Assembly: GCA_028277985.1 (NCBI GenBank)
Contig: JANQFG010000211.1
Span: forward strand, 1 to 64,000
Reading direction: 5' to 3'
Length of the DNA stretch: 64,000 nt
DNA from: a bacterium
GTDB taxonomy: Bacteria > Desulfobacterota > DSWW01
The number at the start of each line of letters is the position of its first letter. The first letter of the stretch is position 1. The notes beneath the pieces were generated by a model that did not search any database, was not told the origin of the DNA, and saw nothing but the letters and a program-made list of their open reading frames with translations. This document shows, piece after piece, positions 41,014 through 50,044 of the stretch. The translations under genes were made by a program, and so were the position numbers.

Positions 41014-42194
41014 AAATCTATTCCGATACCTACCGTGAGCTTCGCATCATCCCTCTGGGGAACCGTTCCGTCCTCGTTCGGCTGCGGGTTCTGTACCCGG
41101 TCCCAGATCAGCGACACATCCAGATCGAACAGGCTGGTGATCTCTATCGAGAGCTTCACCTCGCCGTGCATGGTCGTGTCTTCGGTCTCCGGCACCGTGA
41201 CGATGGACTGATAGAGGAAATCGAGATCCACGTCCTTCAGGGGGTCCGTCTCGATGCGAATCGTCGGAATGACCGAACCTCTTCTCTTCTCCTGGTCCTG
41301 CCCAATCTCAACCGAGCGGTACCTGGTGTACTGGTACCCGCCCGCCAGCTCGAGGTCGAGGGTGATCTTCCTGCGGTCGACCGCATGATATCCGATACCT
41401 GCCGAGGGCGTGAGCTGCATCTCGATGTTCTGGAACTTGTCATGGTACACGACGGTGGAGAACGGGGTGATGTAGAAACGTGGACTAGCAAAGAGGTCGA
41501 CCTTCAGATTCGTCCTGTGATTGTTCACAGTCTGGTCGCCGTCTATCTCCCCTATGGCACCGTTGAAGTCGAGGCGGGTCCTTGTCAGCGCATCCCTTCG
41601 TCGGAAAAAGGCTTGATAGGTGAAATCGGTCTGGTCCGTGTTGCCCCGGCGGAAGGCAACCCCGAGACTGAATTTACCGTCCCAGCGGTCCCGTTCCCGA
41701 GCCCCGGCCGGTACGATGGACATCAGTTGGGCGCGTCTCAGGACCCGTTCCTCCCCACTCACCGAAAGTACGACGTGCTCGTCGATGATCAGGGCGGTGC
41801 CGGTCAGACGTGTCCGATCCAGTAGGACGTACGTGTACAGCCGGGAGGAGCGCAGTTCCGCGATATCTTCCCAATCGAAGCTCTGCTCATCCATCTCGTC
41901 GCTGTCGAACTCGATCTTGTCGTCCCGCATCGAGATGATTTCGCCCTTGAGCCATTCCCCCGACGTCAATCGAATCCAGTCGTCTTTCTTAGGATCATAG
42001 ATGGGCGGGGTCCGGGAGGGCAGCATCATGGGAGGCGCCATCACGTCCCCCGAGGAATCAGGATGTGATTCCTGCCGAGCACTTGCAGAGCTCCAAGCCA
42101 GGACGGTGAGAAGAGGGGCGAGCAGTGCGAGCGAATTAAGGATAGGGGTAGAGCGCGGCAGTTGCGACATGGGCCGGTCCGGATCGGTTTTCAT
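41010..42194 (-). CDS. DUF481 family outer-membrane beta-barrel protein
   Basis: The protein of about 394 residues has a signal-peptide-like segment (LALLAPLLTVLAWSSASA), an N-terminal small domain with the LTSGEWLKGEIISMRDDKIEFDSD pattern, and a C-terminal barrel region ending in a terminal phenylalanine (LTVGIGIDF), typical of DUF481/YdiY outer-membrane proteins. A second DUF481 gene lies at 45357-46430. Start choice is uncertain (42230 GTG, 42194 ATG or 42170 ATG), because none has a clear ribosome site. Function unknown. Confidence 0.75.
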   Translation of the reverse strand: MKTDPDRPMSQLPRSTPILNSLALLAPLLTVLAWSSASARQESHPDSSGDVMAPPMMLPSRTPPIYDPKKDDWIRLTSGEWLKGEIISMRDDKIEFDSDEMDEQSFDWEDIAELRSSRLYTYVLLDRTRLTGTALIIDEHVVLSVSGEERVLRRAQLMSIVPAGARERDRWDGKFSLGVAFRRGNTDQTDFTYQAFFRRRDALTRTRLDFNGAIGEIDGDQTVNNHRTNLKVDLFASPRFYITPFSTVVYHDKFQNIEMQLTPSAGIGYHAVDRRKITLDLELAGGYQYTRYRSVEIGQDQEKRRGSVIPTIRIETDPLKDVDLDFLYQSIVTVPETEDTTMHGEVKLSIEITSLFDLDVSLIWDRVQNPQPNEDGTVPQRDDAKLTVGIGIDF

Positions 42195-42361
42195 CGGAAT
42201 GGGACGCAATCTGGTGGGCAACCTTAGCACGAGGGCCGGGCCCTGTCCAACCCTTCATACGCGCTGGTTTCTTGGGGAGATAGGCGGGGCCCTGACCCCT
42301 GACCCCCGGCCCCTGATCCCTCAATCATTGCAGAGTCGTCTCTACCCCCGCACTGCGACAC

Positions 42362-43663
42362 TCACTTGCAGTACTTCTGGAAGCCTCCCAGAGTGAAATC
42401 GTTGAGATCCACGTTGGCGAAATAAACGTACGAGTTCCTCTGGCTGATGCCTTCGATGACCGTGCAATGGTCCGTCCGGTCATCCACGACCTGCTGGGTG
42501 CCCAGGGTGAGAATCTTGATCCTTCCGTCTGCGCTCTCGCAGGGGATGTCGCCCTTCAGGTAGGTCTTCCAGTACTGCCCGCTTCGATCGTGGATGACCT
42601 TGTAATTGCAGCTGTAGGTCTCGGCGTCGATCCACATGTAGTGTGTCCCGTAGTTGTAGTACCGATCCCTCGGCGTCATCTCCAGGATGTAGACGGGTCG
42701 CTCGACCCAGGTCAGATTCGTTGCGGCCCAGGGCGCTCCCTGCCATCCCTCGATCTCGTATCCGTGCCTTATCTTCTTGATGTTCTTCGAGGTTGCCCAC
42801 TCATCCTGTTCGGTCCGAGTGATGCGAATCGGGTCCGCGTCGTACCACGGCACGATCGCTTCCTGCTTACCCAGGAATCTCCATTCAAAGGCGGGCACCT
42901 TTCCATCATACCCGTTGGCGTCATCCACGCAGACGTCCGAGCCCACGTAAGCGTCCGAGCGGCTTGCAGGGCTCATCCGCCGTACCCTCCTGACAGCAGG
43001 AATGTACCCGAAAGTGTTGTCGAGCTTCTCGGCTTCCTGGTACCTCCACAGCATCACGGCCGTGCCGGCGATGTCGAAGGGCTTCAGAACCAGAAGGGTT
43101 GCGAATTTCTCGACCTGGTGGGGGTTGTGCCTGGCCCTGGCCCCCGGCCATCCCTCCATGGCGGCCTGATTCCACAGGCAGGCCACCTCCCGCTCGAACC
43201 CGGAGCGACCGATCCACACGAGGTGATAGTTGGCTCGAACGTCACCCACGATGTACTGCATGTAATGGTTGTTGTGCATGATCTTCACGGCCGCCTTCGG
43301 GTCGTTTGGATCAACCTCGGGGAAGGGGAGCCCTATGATCGACTCCGGGAGTCCTCCGGTGCCCGCATGAACGATGCCGTTGTCCGGGCCGACTTCGTAC
43401 CTCCCCTTGTTCGTCCGGAGAGCCTCCATGGCGAAATCCGTATAGTACTCGCCAATGTCGAAGTTGAGATCGCTCACTTCGATGACCCAATCCCCCTTCT
43501 TCACCCAGTTCAAGACCGGCCCAGGTACAAGGCCCGCGGCCTTTTCCCAGTTCGTGCCGTCGATGACGTCTCCGGAGGAGACGTCGGCCAGGGCGGCAGG
43601 TGCAATGCCGGCGATCAGCAGGACGGTCAAGAGGAAGACGGTCAGGTTCTTGCGTGTTTTCAT
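42362..43663 (-). CDS. DUF1329 family exported protein (second copy)
   Basis: The 433-residue protein starts at the ATG after AAGGAGTCC and has a clear signal peptide (residues 1-26, ending ALA). The mature part has the DUF1329 pattern (YHLVWIGRSGFERE, AFEWRFLGKQEAIVPWYDAD, YVYFANVDLNDFTLGGFQKYC) and ends with two cysteine-containing segments. It is a divergent paralogue of the protein at 1331-2770 but here has no adjacent DUF1302 gene. Probably periplasmic or outer-membrane associated; the ligand is unknown. Confidence 0.83.
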   Translation of the reverse strand: MKTRKNLTVFLLTVLLIAGIAPAALADVSSGDVIDGTNWEKAAGLVPGPVLNWVKKGDWVIEVSDLNFDIGEYYTDFAMEALRTNKGRYEVGPDNGIVHAGTGGLPESIIGLPFPEVDPNDPKAAVKIMHNNHYMQYIVGDVRANYHLVWIGRSGFEREVACLWNQAAMEGWPGARARHNPHQVEKFATLLVLKPFDIAGTAVMLWRYQEAEKLDNTFGYIPAVRRVRRMSPASRSDAYVGSDVCVDDANGYDGKVPAFEWRFLGKQEAIVPWYDADPIRITRTEQDEWATSKNIKKIRHGYEIEGWQGAPWAATNLTWVERPVYILEMTPRDRYYNYGTHYMWIDAETYSCNYKVIHDRSGQYWKTYLKGDIPCESADGRIKILTLGTQQVVDDRTDHCTVIEGISQRNSYVYFANVDLNDFTLGGFQKYCK

Positions 43664-44061
43664 TTCGAGGACTCCTTGTTTCTCCTTACGGGCAACCCGG
43701 TACAGAATCCCGTATCGGCATGGCTTGACCATCCGGTCCGGGTGTTCGTAGAAGGAGTTGGGTTTCGGGAGAATTCCCTGATAGGGAAGCTGCGGCCGGG
43801 ATGCGGTGTTCCTGTCAGCCCGGAGCGCAGTGAGGGCTACCGTATCCGGTGTCCCCTATCACATGTTATCGGCAGTAAAACCGGGAAAGTTTAGGGAAGG
43901 GACAAGAGGCGGAACAGGATGATGGTGCCCCGGTCTCTTGTCCGAGACGTTGACGGGCCCCTCGCAAACGTATCAAGCCCTTGGTAGAATCGCAGAAGCA
44001 CTGCATTGGAGCGGCGTGATGAATGAATGCCCATATGGGCGCTGGTCCCTGACCCCTGTAC
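43664..44061. other. Gene-free stretch between two minus-strand genes
   Basis: I see no credible gene, transposase or RNA in these 398 bases. The part next to 43663 must hold the promoter of the DUF1329 gene. Short GGTCCCTGACCCC fragments (about 44042-44055) resemble the REP-type sequences seen elsewhere. Confidence 0.5.
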
Positions 44062-45141
44062 TCAACTCCGGCTCGCCTTGATCGCCTCTTTCAGGGCCTT
44101 TTGGTCCACCGGGGGCACAGGGATGCCCGGCCTCTCCTCGAGACTTATAGCTTCTTCGGGGCAGCCCGTTGCACAGGCGCCGCACCCGATGCATCGATCC
44201 AGGTTCACTTCGGGCACGTCCTGAGCGCCCATAGTCACCGCGGTGGTGGGGCAGCGATCGATGCAGGCCTCGCAAGCGGTACAGAGATCAGTATCCCAGA
44301 CGGGCATGAATCCGGAGTTCAGCGCGAGTCCCGGCTTGGGCTGTGTGAGCGCTGTCTTCAGGATCATGCAGTGACACGCGCAGCAGTTGCACAGGAAGTC
44401 GATCTCCTGCCGGTTGATCGTGGCGTGAACCAGCCCTGCCTCTTCCGATTTCTTGAGGATCTCGAGGGCCTCTTCCTTGGTGATCTTTCTGCCCATGCCC
44501 CTGTCGATCACGAACTGGGCGCCCGCGCCGAATTGCATGCAAACGTCATCCGGCTTTCCACAGTGATCGCTCTCGTCGATCAGGCCGGCCTGGTGTCGAC
44601 AGAAACAGGTGCCCACGGCGAGAGGTTCGTTCTTCTCTATGTACGAGGAAACCTGATGATACGTATGGATGGCGTTTTCCGCCTTGATCACCCGATCCAC
44701 CGGGATCACCCGCTCGCCGGGGAACGTGATCTTAGGCGGCCCCTCTGCCGCGTCGAAGGCCTTCTTGTAGTCATGGATCAACCGTGCAAGTTTCCGGTCC
44801 CGGTCCGTGCTCGTTCCGCGAAGAAACTGGAACTCGAAGATTCCAGGCACGAAGGGCGGCCCCCCGTAGAAGCGGATCCCTTCGAGCTCTCCGGCGCTGC
44901 ACAGACCCTTGTCCGCCATCGCCTCCAGCAGCGGCGCCACTTCTTCTTCTGCCCTTCCCATCGCCTCCGCAACAGCGCCTGCCGTGTTGAAGCCGCGCGG
45001 CATGGCGTTCGACACGGCCGCCTCCTCTTCGGTGAAGAGAATCTTGGCCATCGCATAGAATTCCGGGATGTCCTTGCCCGGATACCTGCCACCTCGTTTC
45101 GCCATGGTCTCGCACAATCTGCGGTATACGTCTTCCGTCAT
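44062..45141 (-). CDS. Iron-sulfur protein with C-terminal two-cluster ferredoxin domain
   Basis: The 359-residue protein has an N-terminal helical, winged-helix-like region (about 1-90), a middle domain rich in cysteines (TCFCRHQAG, PDDVCMQFG, FLCNCCACHCMILK) and a C-terminal 2[4Fe-4S] ferredoxin (LCTACEACIDRCPTTAVT and RCIGCGACATGCPEEAIS). The ATG at 45141 follows AAGGAGTCCC. The combination recurs in anaerobes as an uncharacterised 4Fe-4S protein and is probably an electron carrier or redox-sensing regulator. It is divergent from the DUF481 gene at 45357. Confidence 0.8.
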   Translation of the reverse strand: MTEDVYRRLCETMAKRGGRYPGKDIPEFYAMAKILFTEEEAAVSNAMPRGFNTAGAVAEAMGRAEEEVAPLLEAMADKGLCSAGELEGIRFYGGPPFVPGIFEFQFLRGTSTDRDRKLARLIHDYKKAFDAAEGPPKITFPGERVIPVDRVIKAENAIHTYHQVSSYIEKNEPLAVGTCFCRHQAGLIDESDHCGKPDDVCMQFGAGAQFVIDRGMGRKITKEEALEILKKSEEAGLVHATINRQEIDFLCNCCACHCMILKTALTQPKPGLALNSGFMPVWDTDLCTACEACIDRCPTTAVTMGAQDVPEVNLDRCIGCGACATGCPEEAISLEERPGIPVPPVDQKALKEAIKASRS

Positions 45142-45356
45142 TTTTGGGACTCCTTTCCGCTGTCTTCCATCAGGATAGGCAACGCCCTGACGGCATGTCA
45201 AACCGAAACCTCCCAAGGAGCGGAGGATTCTCCCTTGAGCTTTTTCCTCTCTATGCATAGAATTCTGTCCTGTCTCGATCGGTGGTCCATGCCTTGCCTT
45301 GAAAGCATGACTCCACAGATGAAACGCGAATGACCCTAGCCGCGGACTGTGACAGG

Positions 45357-46430
45357 ATGAGCGGAACACCGAATGGGCCGGCGCGGATGCTGCCGGCCGT
45401 CCTTTCGGCGATGGCAGTCTTGTCTTTTGTGCAGCTTCTAGACGTCTGCACTGTCTCCGCTCGCCCGAAGACCGACGTGGTTACACTCAAGAACGGGGAT
45501 CAGCTCACCGGAGAGGTCAAGGGTCTGCAGTATGCGAGGCTTCAGTTCAAGACAGACACGATGGAGACGGTCTACATTAAATGGGAAGAGGTCGAACAGG
45601 TTGCGAGCGAGTTCTCATTCCAGGTCGAGCTGGCAAGCGGCGTAAGGTTCTTTGGCACCCTCGCAGCATCGGACGAGCCTGGAATGCTCTCGGTCGTCGG
45701 AACCAATGGGACCGTGGGGCTGAACCTGGACCAGGTCGTGCGCATCCGGCCCATCAAGCAGCAGTTCTGGAAGCGGATCGACGGGTCCTTCAGCCTTGGG
45801 TTGAGCTTCACCAAGGCGAGCGACGTCCTTCGGTACAACCTGAGCGCGGACGCCACGTACGAGGAGCGGAAGAACATCGTCAATGGGAGCCTGAACTCCA
45901 TCATTACCACCCAGAAGGGGGAAGAAGACAAGAAGAACAATACGGTGAATCTCAGCTATATACGTCTGCTCGAACGGAAGTGGTTTCTCACTGCATTGGC
46001 CAGTGCACAGCAAAACGATGAGCTGGGGATCAATTTTCGGCTCCTGGGAGGTGGAGGCGGAGGTCGACTGCTTGTTCAGACCAACCGTATGAGGCTTCCC
46101 GTCCTTTCGGGTCTCGTTGTAAACCGGGAGTGGGGAGGAGGTGCAACAGGCCAGGATTCCTACAATCTGGAGGCTTTGTTCGGCCTAACCTGGTCGGTCT
46201 TCATCTACCACTACCCGAAGACCGATTTGAATTTTTCCCTGTACACCTATCCGAACCTTTCCGATCCGGGCAGGGTTCGTTTGGACTTTGAGAGCCGCTT
46301 CAGGCGCGAGATCATCAAGGACTTCTTCGTGGATCTCTCCTTCTACTTGAACTACGACAACCGCCCCCCCTCGGCATCAGCGGCGACCACCGACTACGGC
46401 TTCGTTACATCCATAGGTTACTCGTTCTAA
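45357..46430 (+). CDS. DUF481 family outer-membrane beta-barrel protein (second copy)
   Basis: The protein of about 357 residues has a signal sequence (LPAVLSAMAVLSFVQLL, ending CTVSA), the TLKNGDQLTGEVKGLQYARL small domain and a C-terminal barrel with many alternating aromatic strands, ending in YSF, a canonical outer-membrane C-terminus. The start is uncertain (45330, 45357 or 45387). A hairpin directly after the stop (46431-46463) probably ends the transcript. Role unknown; perhaps a response to envelope stress, as proposed for YdiY-like proteins. Confidence 0.78.
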   Translation: MSGTPNGPARMLPAVLSAMAVLSFVQLLDVCTVSARPKTDVVTLKNGDQLTGEVKGLQYARLQFKTDTMETVYIKWEEVEQVASEFSFQVELASGVRFFGTLAASDEPGMLSVVGTNGTVGLNLDQVVRIRPIKQQFWKRIDGSFSLGLSFTKASDVLRYNLSADATYEERKNIVNGSLNSIITTQKGEEDKKNNTVNLSYIRLLERKWFLTALASAQQNDELGINFRLLGGGGGGRLLVQTNRMRLPVLSGLVVNREWGGGATGQDSYNLEALFGLTWSVFIYHYPKTDLNFSLYTYPNLSDPGRVRLDFESRFRREIIKDFFVDLSFYLNYDNRPPSASAATTDYGFVTSIGYSF

Positions 46431-46463
46431 TGCTATCCCTGACCCCAATCTCAGGAGATAGCA
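46431..46463. terminator. Hairpin between convergent genes
   Basis: The inverted repeat TGCTATC/GATAGCA with inner pairing CTGA/TCAG begins at the base after the DUF481 stop codon and lies between convergent genes. No T-run follows. Confidence 0.5.
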
Positions 46464-46497
46464 CCCGATGCCCAACGCCTCACCCCCCAGGGGTTTT

Positions 46498-47115
46498 TCA
46501 AGGGCTTTGCTCTTTCGCCACCTGAATCAGCCTCTCCAGGACTTCGTAGGGTTGGGCCCCGACAACGGACCGTCCCGCCGCCAGAAAAGTGGGCACGGCC
46601 GTCACGCCGAGCTTGTGCGAGTAATCCCAGTCGTCATCCACGGAGATTCGGTATTCGCCTTCTGTGAGAACCCGCTCCGCTTCGTCCGGATCGAGGTCCA
46701 GGTGAGAGCAAGTCTCCTTCAGCACCGCCACGTCCGAGATGTTGAGGCCTTCTGCAAAGTAGGCCCTGAAGATTGCATCGTGAAACGCATCCCCCCGGCC
46801 CTGTGCTTCTGCCCACTTGCCGAGCTCCGTGGCCCTCCTGCTGTTGTAGACGCGGGTTCGCTCCTTCACGGGCAGGCCGAGCTCTTCGGCCACCTGTCGC
46901 AATCGCTCCAGCATCCCCGGGATGTTGACGGGCTGGCCGCCGAACATCTCTTCCAGCGACTGGCCTTCGTCAGGGGTTTCCGGGTGCAGGGGAAAGGCGA
47001 TCCACTTGACCTGGACTCCGTGTTCCTGTTTCAGCTTTTCAATACGCCCGGTACTGAAGTAGCACCAGGGTCAGATGTAGTCGGAGAAGACCTCCAACAC
47101 GAGGGGTGATTCCAT
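46498..47115 (-). CDS. FrnE/DsbA-like selenoprotein (Sec15, U-P-W-C active site)
   Basis: The frame starts at the ATG at 47115, behind GGAGGTAGGAGAC. It reads through an in-frame TGA at 47071-47073 to a normal stop, giving 205 residues. The TGA is codon 15, in the context FSDYI-(TGA)-PWCYF. Family members have FSDYxCPWCY here, so TGA replaces the first catalytic Cys and is read as selenocysteine. A SECIS-like hairpin follows. The rest fits the 2-hydroxychromene-2-carboxylate isomerase/FrnE branch (KWIAFPLHPETPDEG, VTAVPTFLAAGRSVVGAQPYE with cis-Pro). It probably acts as a thiol/selenol disulfide oxidoreductase. The gene starts five bases after the nitroreductase gene. Confidence 0.88.
47034..47063 (-). 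promoter_or_regulatory. SECIS-like element downstream of the Sec TGA
   Basis: Read on the minus strand, an 8-base stem TTCAGTAC/GTATTGAA (47058-47051 and 47045-47038; one G-U pair) is capped by a 5-base loop CGGGC. The stem is extended by GCT/AGC across a small internal loop. The apical loop begins 21 bases after the TGA and has G as its second base, matching the usual bacterial SECIS spacing and loop rule. Confidence 0.75.
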
Positions 47116-47120
47116 GTCTC

Positions 47121-47945
47121 CTACCTCCATGCGATTTTTGGCGGCTTACGTTCCGGCATGCGGTGATAGCCGTACTTGGGGTATCCGAGCATCATCGGGT
47201 AGAAATGCGGATATCCGTCAGGAATGCCGATGGCCTCTCTGAGGTGCGGCGAGTTGAGGAGTCCCCTTCGCAACATACCGGCCCAGCAGCTTCCCAGCCC
47301 GAACTTCGGTGCAACCAGTTCCAGATAGCAGAGGGCCAGGCTGAGGTCCACCATCCCGTTCCCCGACTCTTCGGGTGCGACGGCCACAACAAGGGCCGGC
47401 GCACTTCTCAGGACCGCGTCGATGCCGATATCCCATGCGGCGATGATGAGCGGCGCATAGGCGAAGGGAACGGCTTCAGGCTCTTTCTCGAGCACATCAC
47501 GCATCCACTCGATGGTCATCCCGGAGAATTTCTTGATCTTCTCCTTGTCGGAGTAGGCGATCCACTCGACGAGCTGGGTGTTGCTGCCCGTCGGGGCATA
47601 GCGTCCGATCTCGATCAGCCTCTGGATCGTCTCCTTGTCCACCGGCTTGTCCCGGAAGGCGCGGATGGACCTGCGCGATCGGAGGAACTGGACGGCCTGC
47701 TCCGTGCTGATCTTCAGTTCCTTTTGGATGGCTGGGCAGGTGTCGATGGGTATCTTTTGGTGATCCAGAGCACCGTGTGGACAGGCCCCCACGCAATGCC
47801 CGCATACGAGGCAGGCCTGTTCGCCCCCCGGGGCGACTTCCGGAAGGCCGCCTCCGTCCTGGAGCCGGATAATCCCCGTAGGGCACGATGCTGCACAGAT
47901 GCCGTCCTTCTTGCATTTGCTCTCGTCGATTTTGAGGAGTCCCAT
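47121..47945 (-). CDS. Ferredoxin-nitroreductase fusion protein
   Basis: The 274-residue protein has an N-terminal 2[4Fe-4S] ferredoxin (CKKDGICAASCPTG and CLVCGHCVGACPHGAL) followed by an FMN-dependent nitroreductase domain (RRSIRAFRDKPVDKETI, YAPTGSNTQ, GLGSCWAGMLRRGL). Such fusions reduce nitro groups, quinones or unknown flavin substrates with electrons from ferredoxin-like donors. The ATG at 47945 follows GGAGGA. It is upstream of and co-transcribed with the selenoprotein gene, so both may serve one redox pathway. Confidence 0.88.
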   Translation of the reverse strand: MGLLKIDESKCKKDGICAASCPTGIIRLQDGGGLPEVAPGGEQACLVCGHCVGACPHGALDHQKIPIDTCPAIQKELKISTEQAVQFLRSRRSIRAFRDKPVDKETIQRLIEIGRYAPTGSNTQLVEWIAYSDKEKIKKFSGMTIEWMRDVLEKEPEAVPFAYAPLIIAAWDIGIDAVLRSAPALVVAVAPEESGNGMVDLSLALCYLELVAPKFGLGSCWAGMLRRGLLNSPHLREAIGIPDGYPHFYPMMLGYPKYGYHRMPERKPPKIAWR

Positions 47946-48037
47946 GTCATTCCTCCATGACACCGGTCGTTCCCGGGTTTGTCTTCTTTTAGATCCATTC
48001 TTGTAGCGGAGGGTTGCCGAAACGGATTCGGCCCATT

Positions 48038-48832
48038 CTATTGGGCGGAGCCGCGAAGCGCATCCAGCCTTTCCATGATCTGAGGGAGTACGTCAGCCGC
48101 CTGGGCACGGATCGAGAGTTCACACGAATGGCTCAGCTCCGACTCCTTCCAGTTGATCTCGATCAGACGTGCCCCGGCGGACTTGGCCACTCCCGGCAGG
48201 GCGGCCGCAGGGTAGACCAGCCCCGAGGTGCCCACGATCAGCATCAGATCGCAGGCCTCTGCAGCAGCCGTCGCCTCCGGCAGTGCCTGGACCGATTCGC
48301 CGAAGCTCACGAAATCCAGCCGAGTGAGCCCGCCACATTCGCATCTGGGAAAGACCTGTGCAAAGGCTGCCAGCGAAAATTCCTCGATCTCCTCCAACGC
48401 AGCCCTTGCCATGCCGAAGAGGGCTTCCCGGGTCAGGCCCTGTTTCGTCCCGCAGGTCATACAGCGCAGCCGGTGAAGGTTTCCGTGCAGTTCGAAGACG
48501 TTCTTGCTTCCGGCCTCCCTGTGCAGGTTGTCCACGTTCTGGGTGATGAGGCCCGCCAGATGGCCCATCTCCTCGAGCCGTGCCAGGGCCAGATGGGCCG
48601 GATTCGGCCTGGCCGCCTCGAGGGCGGAGAAGAAGCCGCCCAGAATCTCGTGCGCCTTGTCCGGGTGTTTGGCAAGGACATTGAGCATGCCCTGCGATCC
48701 GTAGCGGTCCCAGAGGCCGCCCTCGTCCCGGTATGTGGATATGCCGCTCGCAGCGGAAACACCGGCGCCGGTGAAAGCCACGCCTCTCTGTGCGGAGAGG
48801 ATCCTCTCGGCCGCGGAATCGATTTCAGACAT
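48038..48832 (-). CDS. cobB: Sir2-family NAD-dependent protein deacylase
   Basis: The 264-residue sirtuin has GAGVSAASGISTYRDEGGLWD, ITQNVDNLHREAGSKNVFELHG with the catalytic His, a four-cysteine zinc site (CMTC and CECG) and the GTSGLVYPAA motif. It removes acetyl or other acyl groups from lysines using NAD+. The Tyr-Arg in STYRD is reminiscent of the Tyr-x-x-Arg pocket of class III (desuccinylase-type) sirtuins, but I would not assign acyl preference. It is separated by about 90 bases from the nitroreductase operon. Confidence 0.9.
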   Translation of the reverse strand: MSEIDSAAERILSAQRGVAFTGAGVSAASGISTYRDEGGLWDRYGSQGMLNVLAKHPDKAHEILGGFFSALEAARPNPAHLALARLEEMGHLAGLITQNVDNLHREAGSKNVFELHGNLHRLRCMTCGTKQGLTREALFGMARAALEEIEEFSLAAFAQVFPRCECGGLTRLDFVSFGESVQALPEATAAAEACDLMLIVGTSGLVYPAAALPGVAKSAGARLIEINWKESELSHSCELSIRAQAADVLPQIMERLDALRGSAQ

Positions 48833-48893
48833 CGCGACTTCCTCCTTGTAGGAGCACGGGCATCGGGAAGTATAAAAGGCGGGGCGGGTTGTT

Positions 48894-49781
48894 TCAAGGC
48901 AGGGCGTCGTGGAAAATCTCCGCCATCAGGTCGTGCCCCTCGCAATTCAGATGGCCGCAATCACAGTAGAGCGAGCATTCCGCCGGTTCTGCCGGAAACT
49001 CATGATAGGGATCGGCAAAGTGGATCCCGGCTTCAGCCCCGCCGAGTTCCTGTACCATGTCGTAGAGCAAGAAAGAGAGGGCCTCCAGGACCTCGTTGAA
49101 GCATTCGTTTATGAGCCAGGCCGCTTCCGCCCCGCGGTTCACTGCCACGGATTTGCACGAGAACGGATGATCGCCCAGCTCCTCGACCGGAGGAAAAGAG
49201 GAGACAATCAGCTCCTGGATTCCGTTCTCCTTGTAACGCAGAGCCAGAAGCCTCACACTGTCGATTACGTCGGTCAGGAAGGGTGCACACGGGTCGAAGT
49301 GACAATTCGCGCCGGGCCGAGGCGCCTCTTCCGGATGATCATAGAAATAGCTCACCACATCGTAGCCCCCCATCATCAGGTAGACTCTTTCCGCCCCCGG
49401 GTTGAGCAAGAGAGAGTCGTCCAACCGGCCGTAGCCGTTCTCCACCACCCCCGACGCGGTCAGCGCGGCAAGGGAGAAATTCGCGATCTGTTCGCCGGTC
49501 AGCTCCTCCAGCCTCTGAATGAGCCCGCATTTGACCACGCCGTCCTTCTGATAGCACCATCCGCCGGCTGCGCTGCTCGGACCCAGCAAGATGTACTTCT
49601 TGTTCGTGTTCTCCTCCGGGTTGCCCGGATAGACACAGTTGGCAAAGGCGCCCTGGAGGGTGTAGCACTCCCGGTTCGGGCAGATACAGGAAGGCAGGGT
49701 TCCCAGCAGGGCCAGAGCTCCGGCCAAGAGCAGGGATGTAAGGGCGGTCTTGCGGTCGAGTGTGGCGCACCCACGGTTCAT
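48894..49781 (-). CDS. SGNH-hydrolase-like lipoprotein
   Basis: The 295-residue protein has a lipoprotein signal (hydrophobic 15-27, lipobox GTLPSC). It has an SGNH/GDSL-like order: KYILLGPSSAAGG (block I position), a central YLMMGGYDVV (block III) and a C-terminal HLNCEGHDLMAEIF with the His expected in block V. About a dozen cysteines suggest disulfides. Identification as an envelope esterase/lipase is tentative. The ATG lies seven bases after the -10 box of a promoter at 49788-49817 with no ribosome site, so the transcript may be leaderless. Confidence 0.65.
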   Translation of the reverse strand: MNRGCATLDRKTALTSLLLAGALALLGTLPSCICPNRECYTLQGAFANCVYPGNPEENTNKKYILLGPSSAAGGWCYQKDGVVKCGLIQRLEELTGEQIANFSLAALTASGVVENGYGRLDDSLLLNPGAERVYLMMGGYDVVSYFYDHPEEAPRPGANCHFDPCAPFLTDVIDSVRLLALRYKENGIQELIVSSFPPVEELGDHPFSCKSVAVNRGAEAAWLINECFNEVLEALSFLLYDMVQELGGAEAGIHFADPYHEFPAEPAECSLYCDCGHLNCEGHDLMAEIFHDALP

Positions 49782-49787
49782 ACAATT

Positions 49788-49817
49788 AGTATTCTATTAG
49801 AAACAAACCGTTGTCAA
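49788..49817 (-). promoter_or_regulatory. Sigma-70 promoter of the SGNH-like lipoprotein, possibly leaderless
   Basis: On the minus strand, TTGACA (49817-49812), an 18-base spacer and AATACT (49793-49788) end six bases before the start codon at 49781. Confidence 0.5.
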
Positions 49818-50044
49818 CAGGGTCTGCAGGGCCGTCCTCCCCTGTCCCGGGTGGGTATTTCTTTTCCACATCCTCTTCCGCAACTTCCCATTCTCTCGTG
49901 AACGGAGGGTGCCGATATTATCTGTAACTATTTGAAAAAAATGAAAAAAACAGCACCAAACCATGTTTCGCACGCTTCTTGCAAACCCATGGGGCTCAGG
50001 CTTCAATGATTGTCTTCTACCAGTCCATCATATGGGGGGGCCTC

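Noticed and set aside
46498-46947. An ATG-started 149-residue frame as a complete gene on its own
   Set aside because: It lacks the catalytic N-terminal strand and CPWC region of the family. Extending upstream through the single TGA restores these and a strong ribosome site, so the full selenoprotein is preferred.
47047-47070. Alternative hairpin CCC-T-GGTGCT/AGTACC-GGG directly after the TGA
   Set aside because: Its loop starts too close to the TGA for a typical bacterial SECIS. The hairpin at 47034-47063 has the right spacing and a G in the loop.
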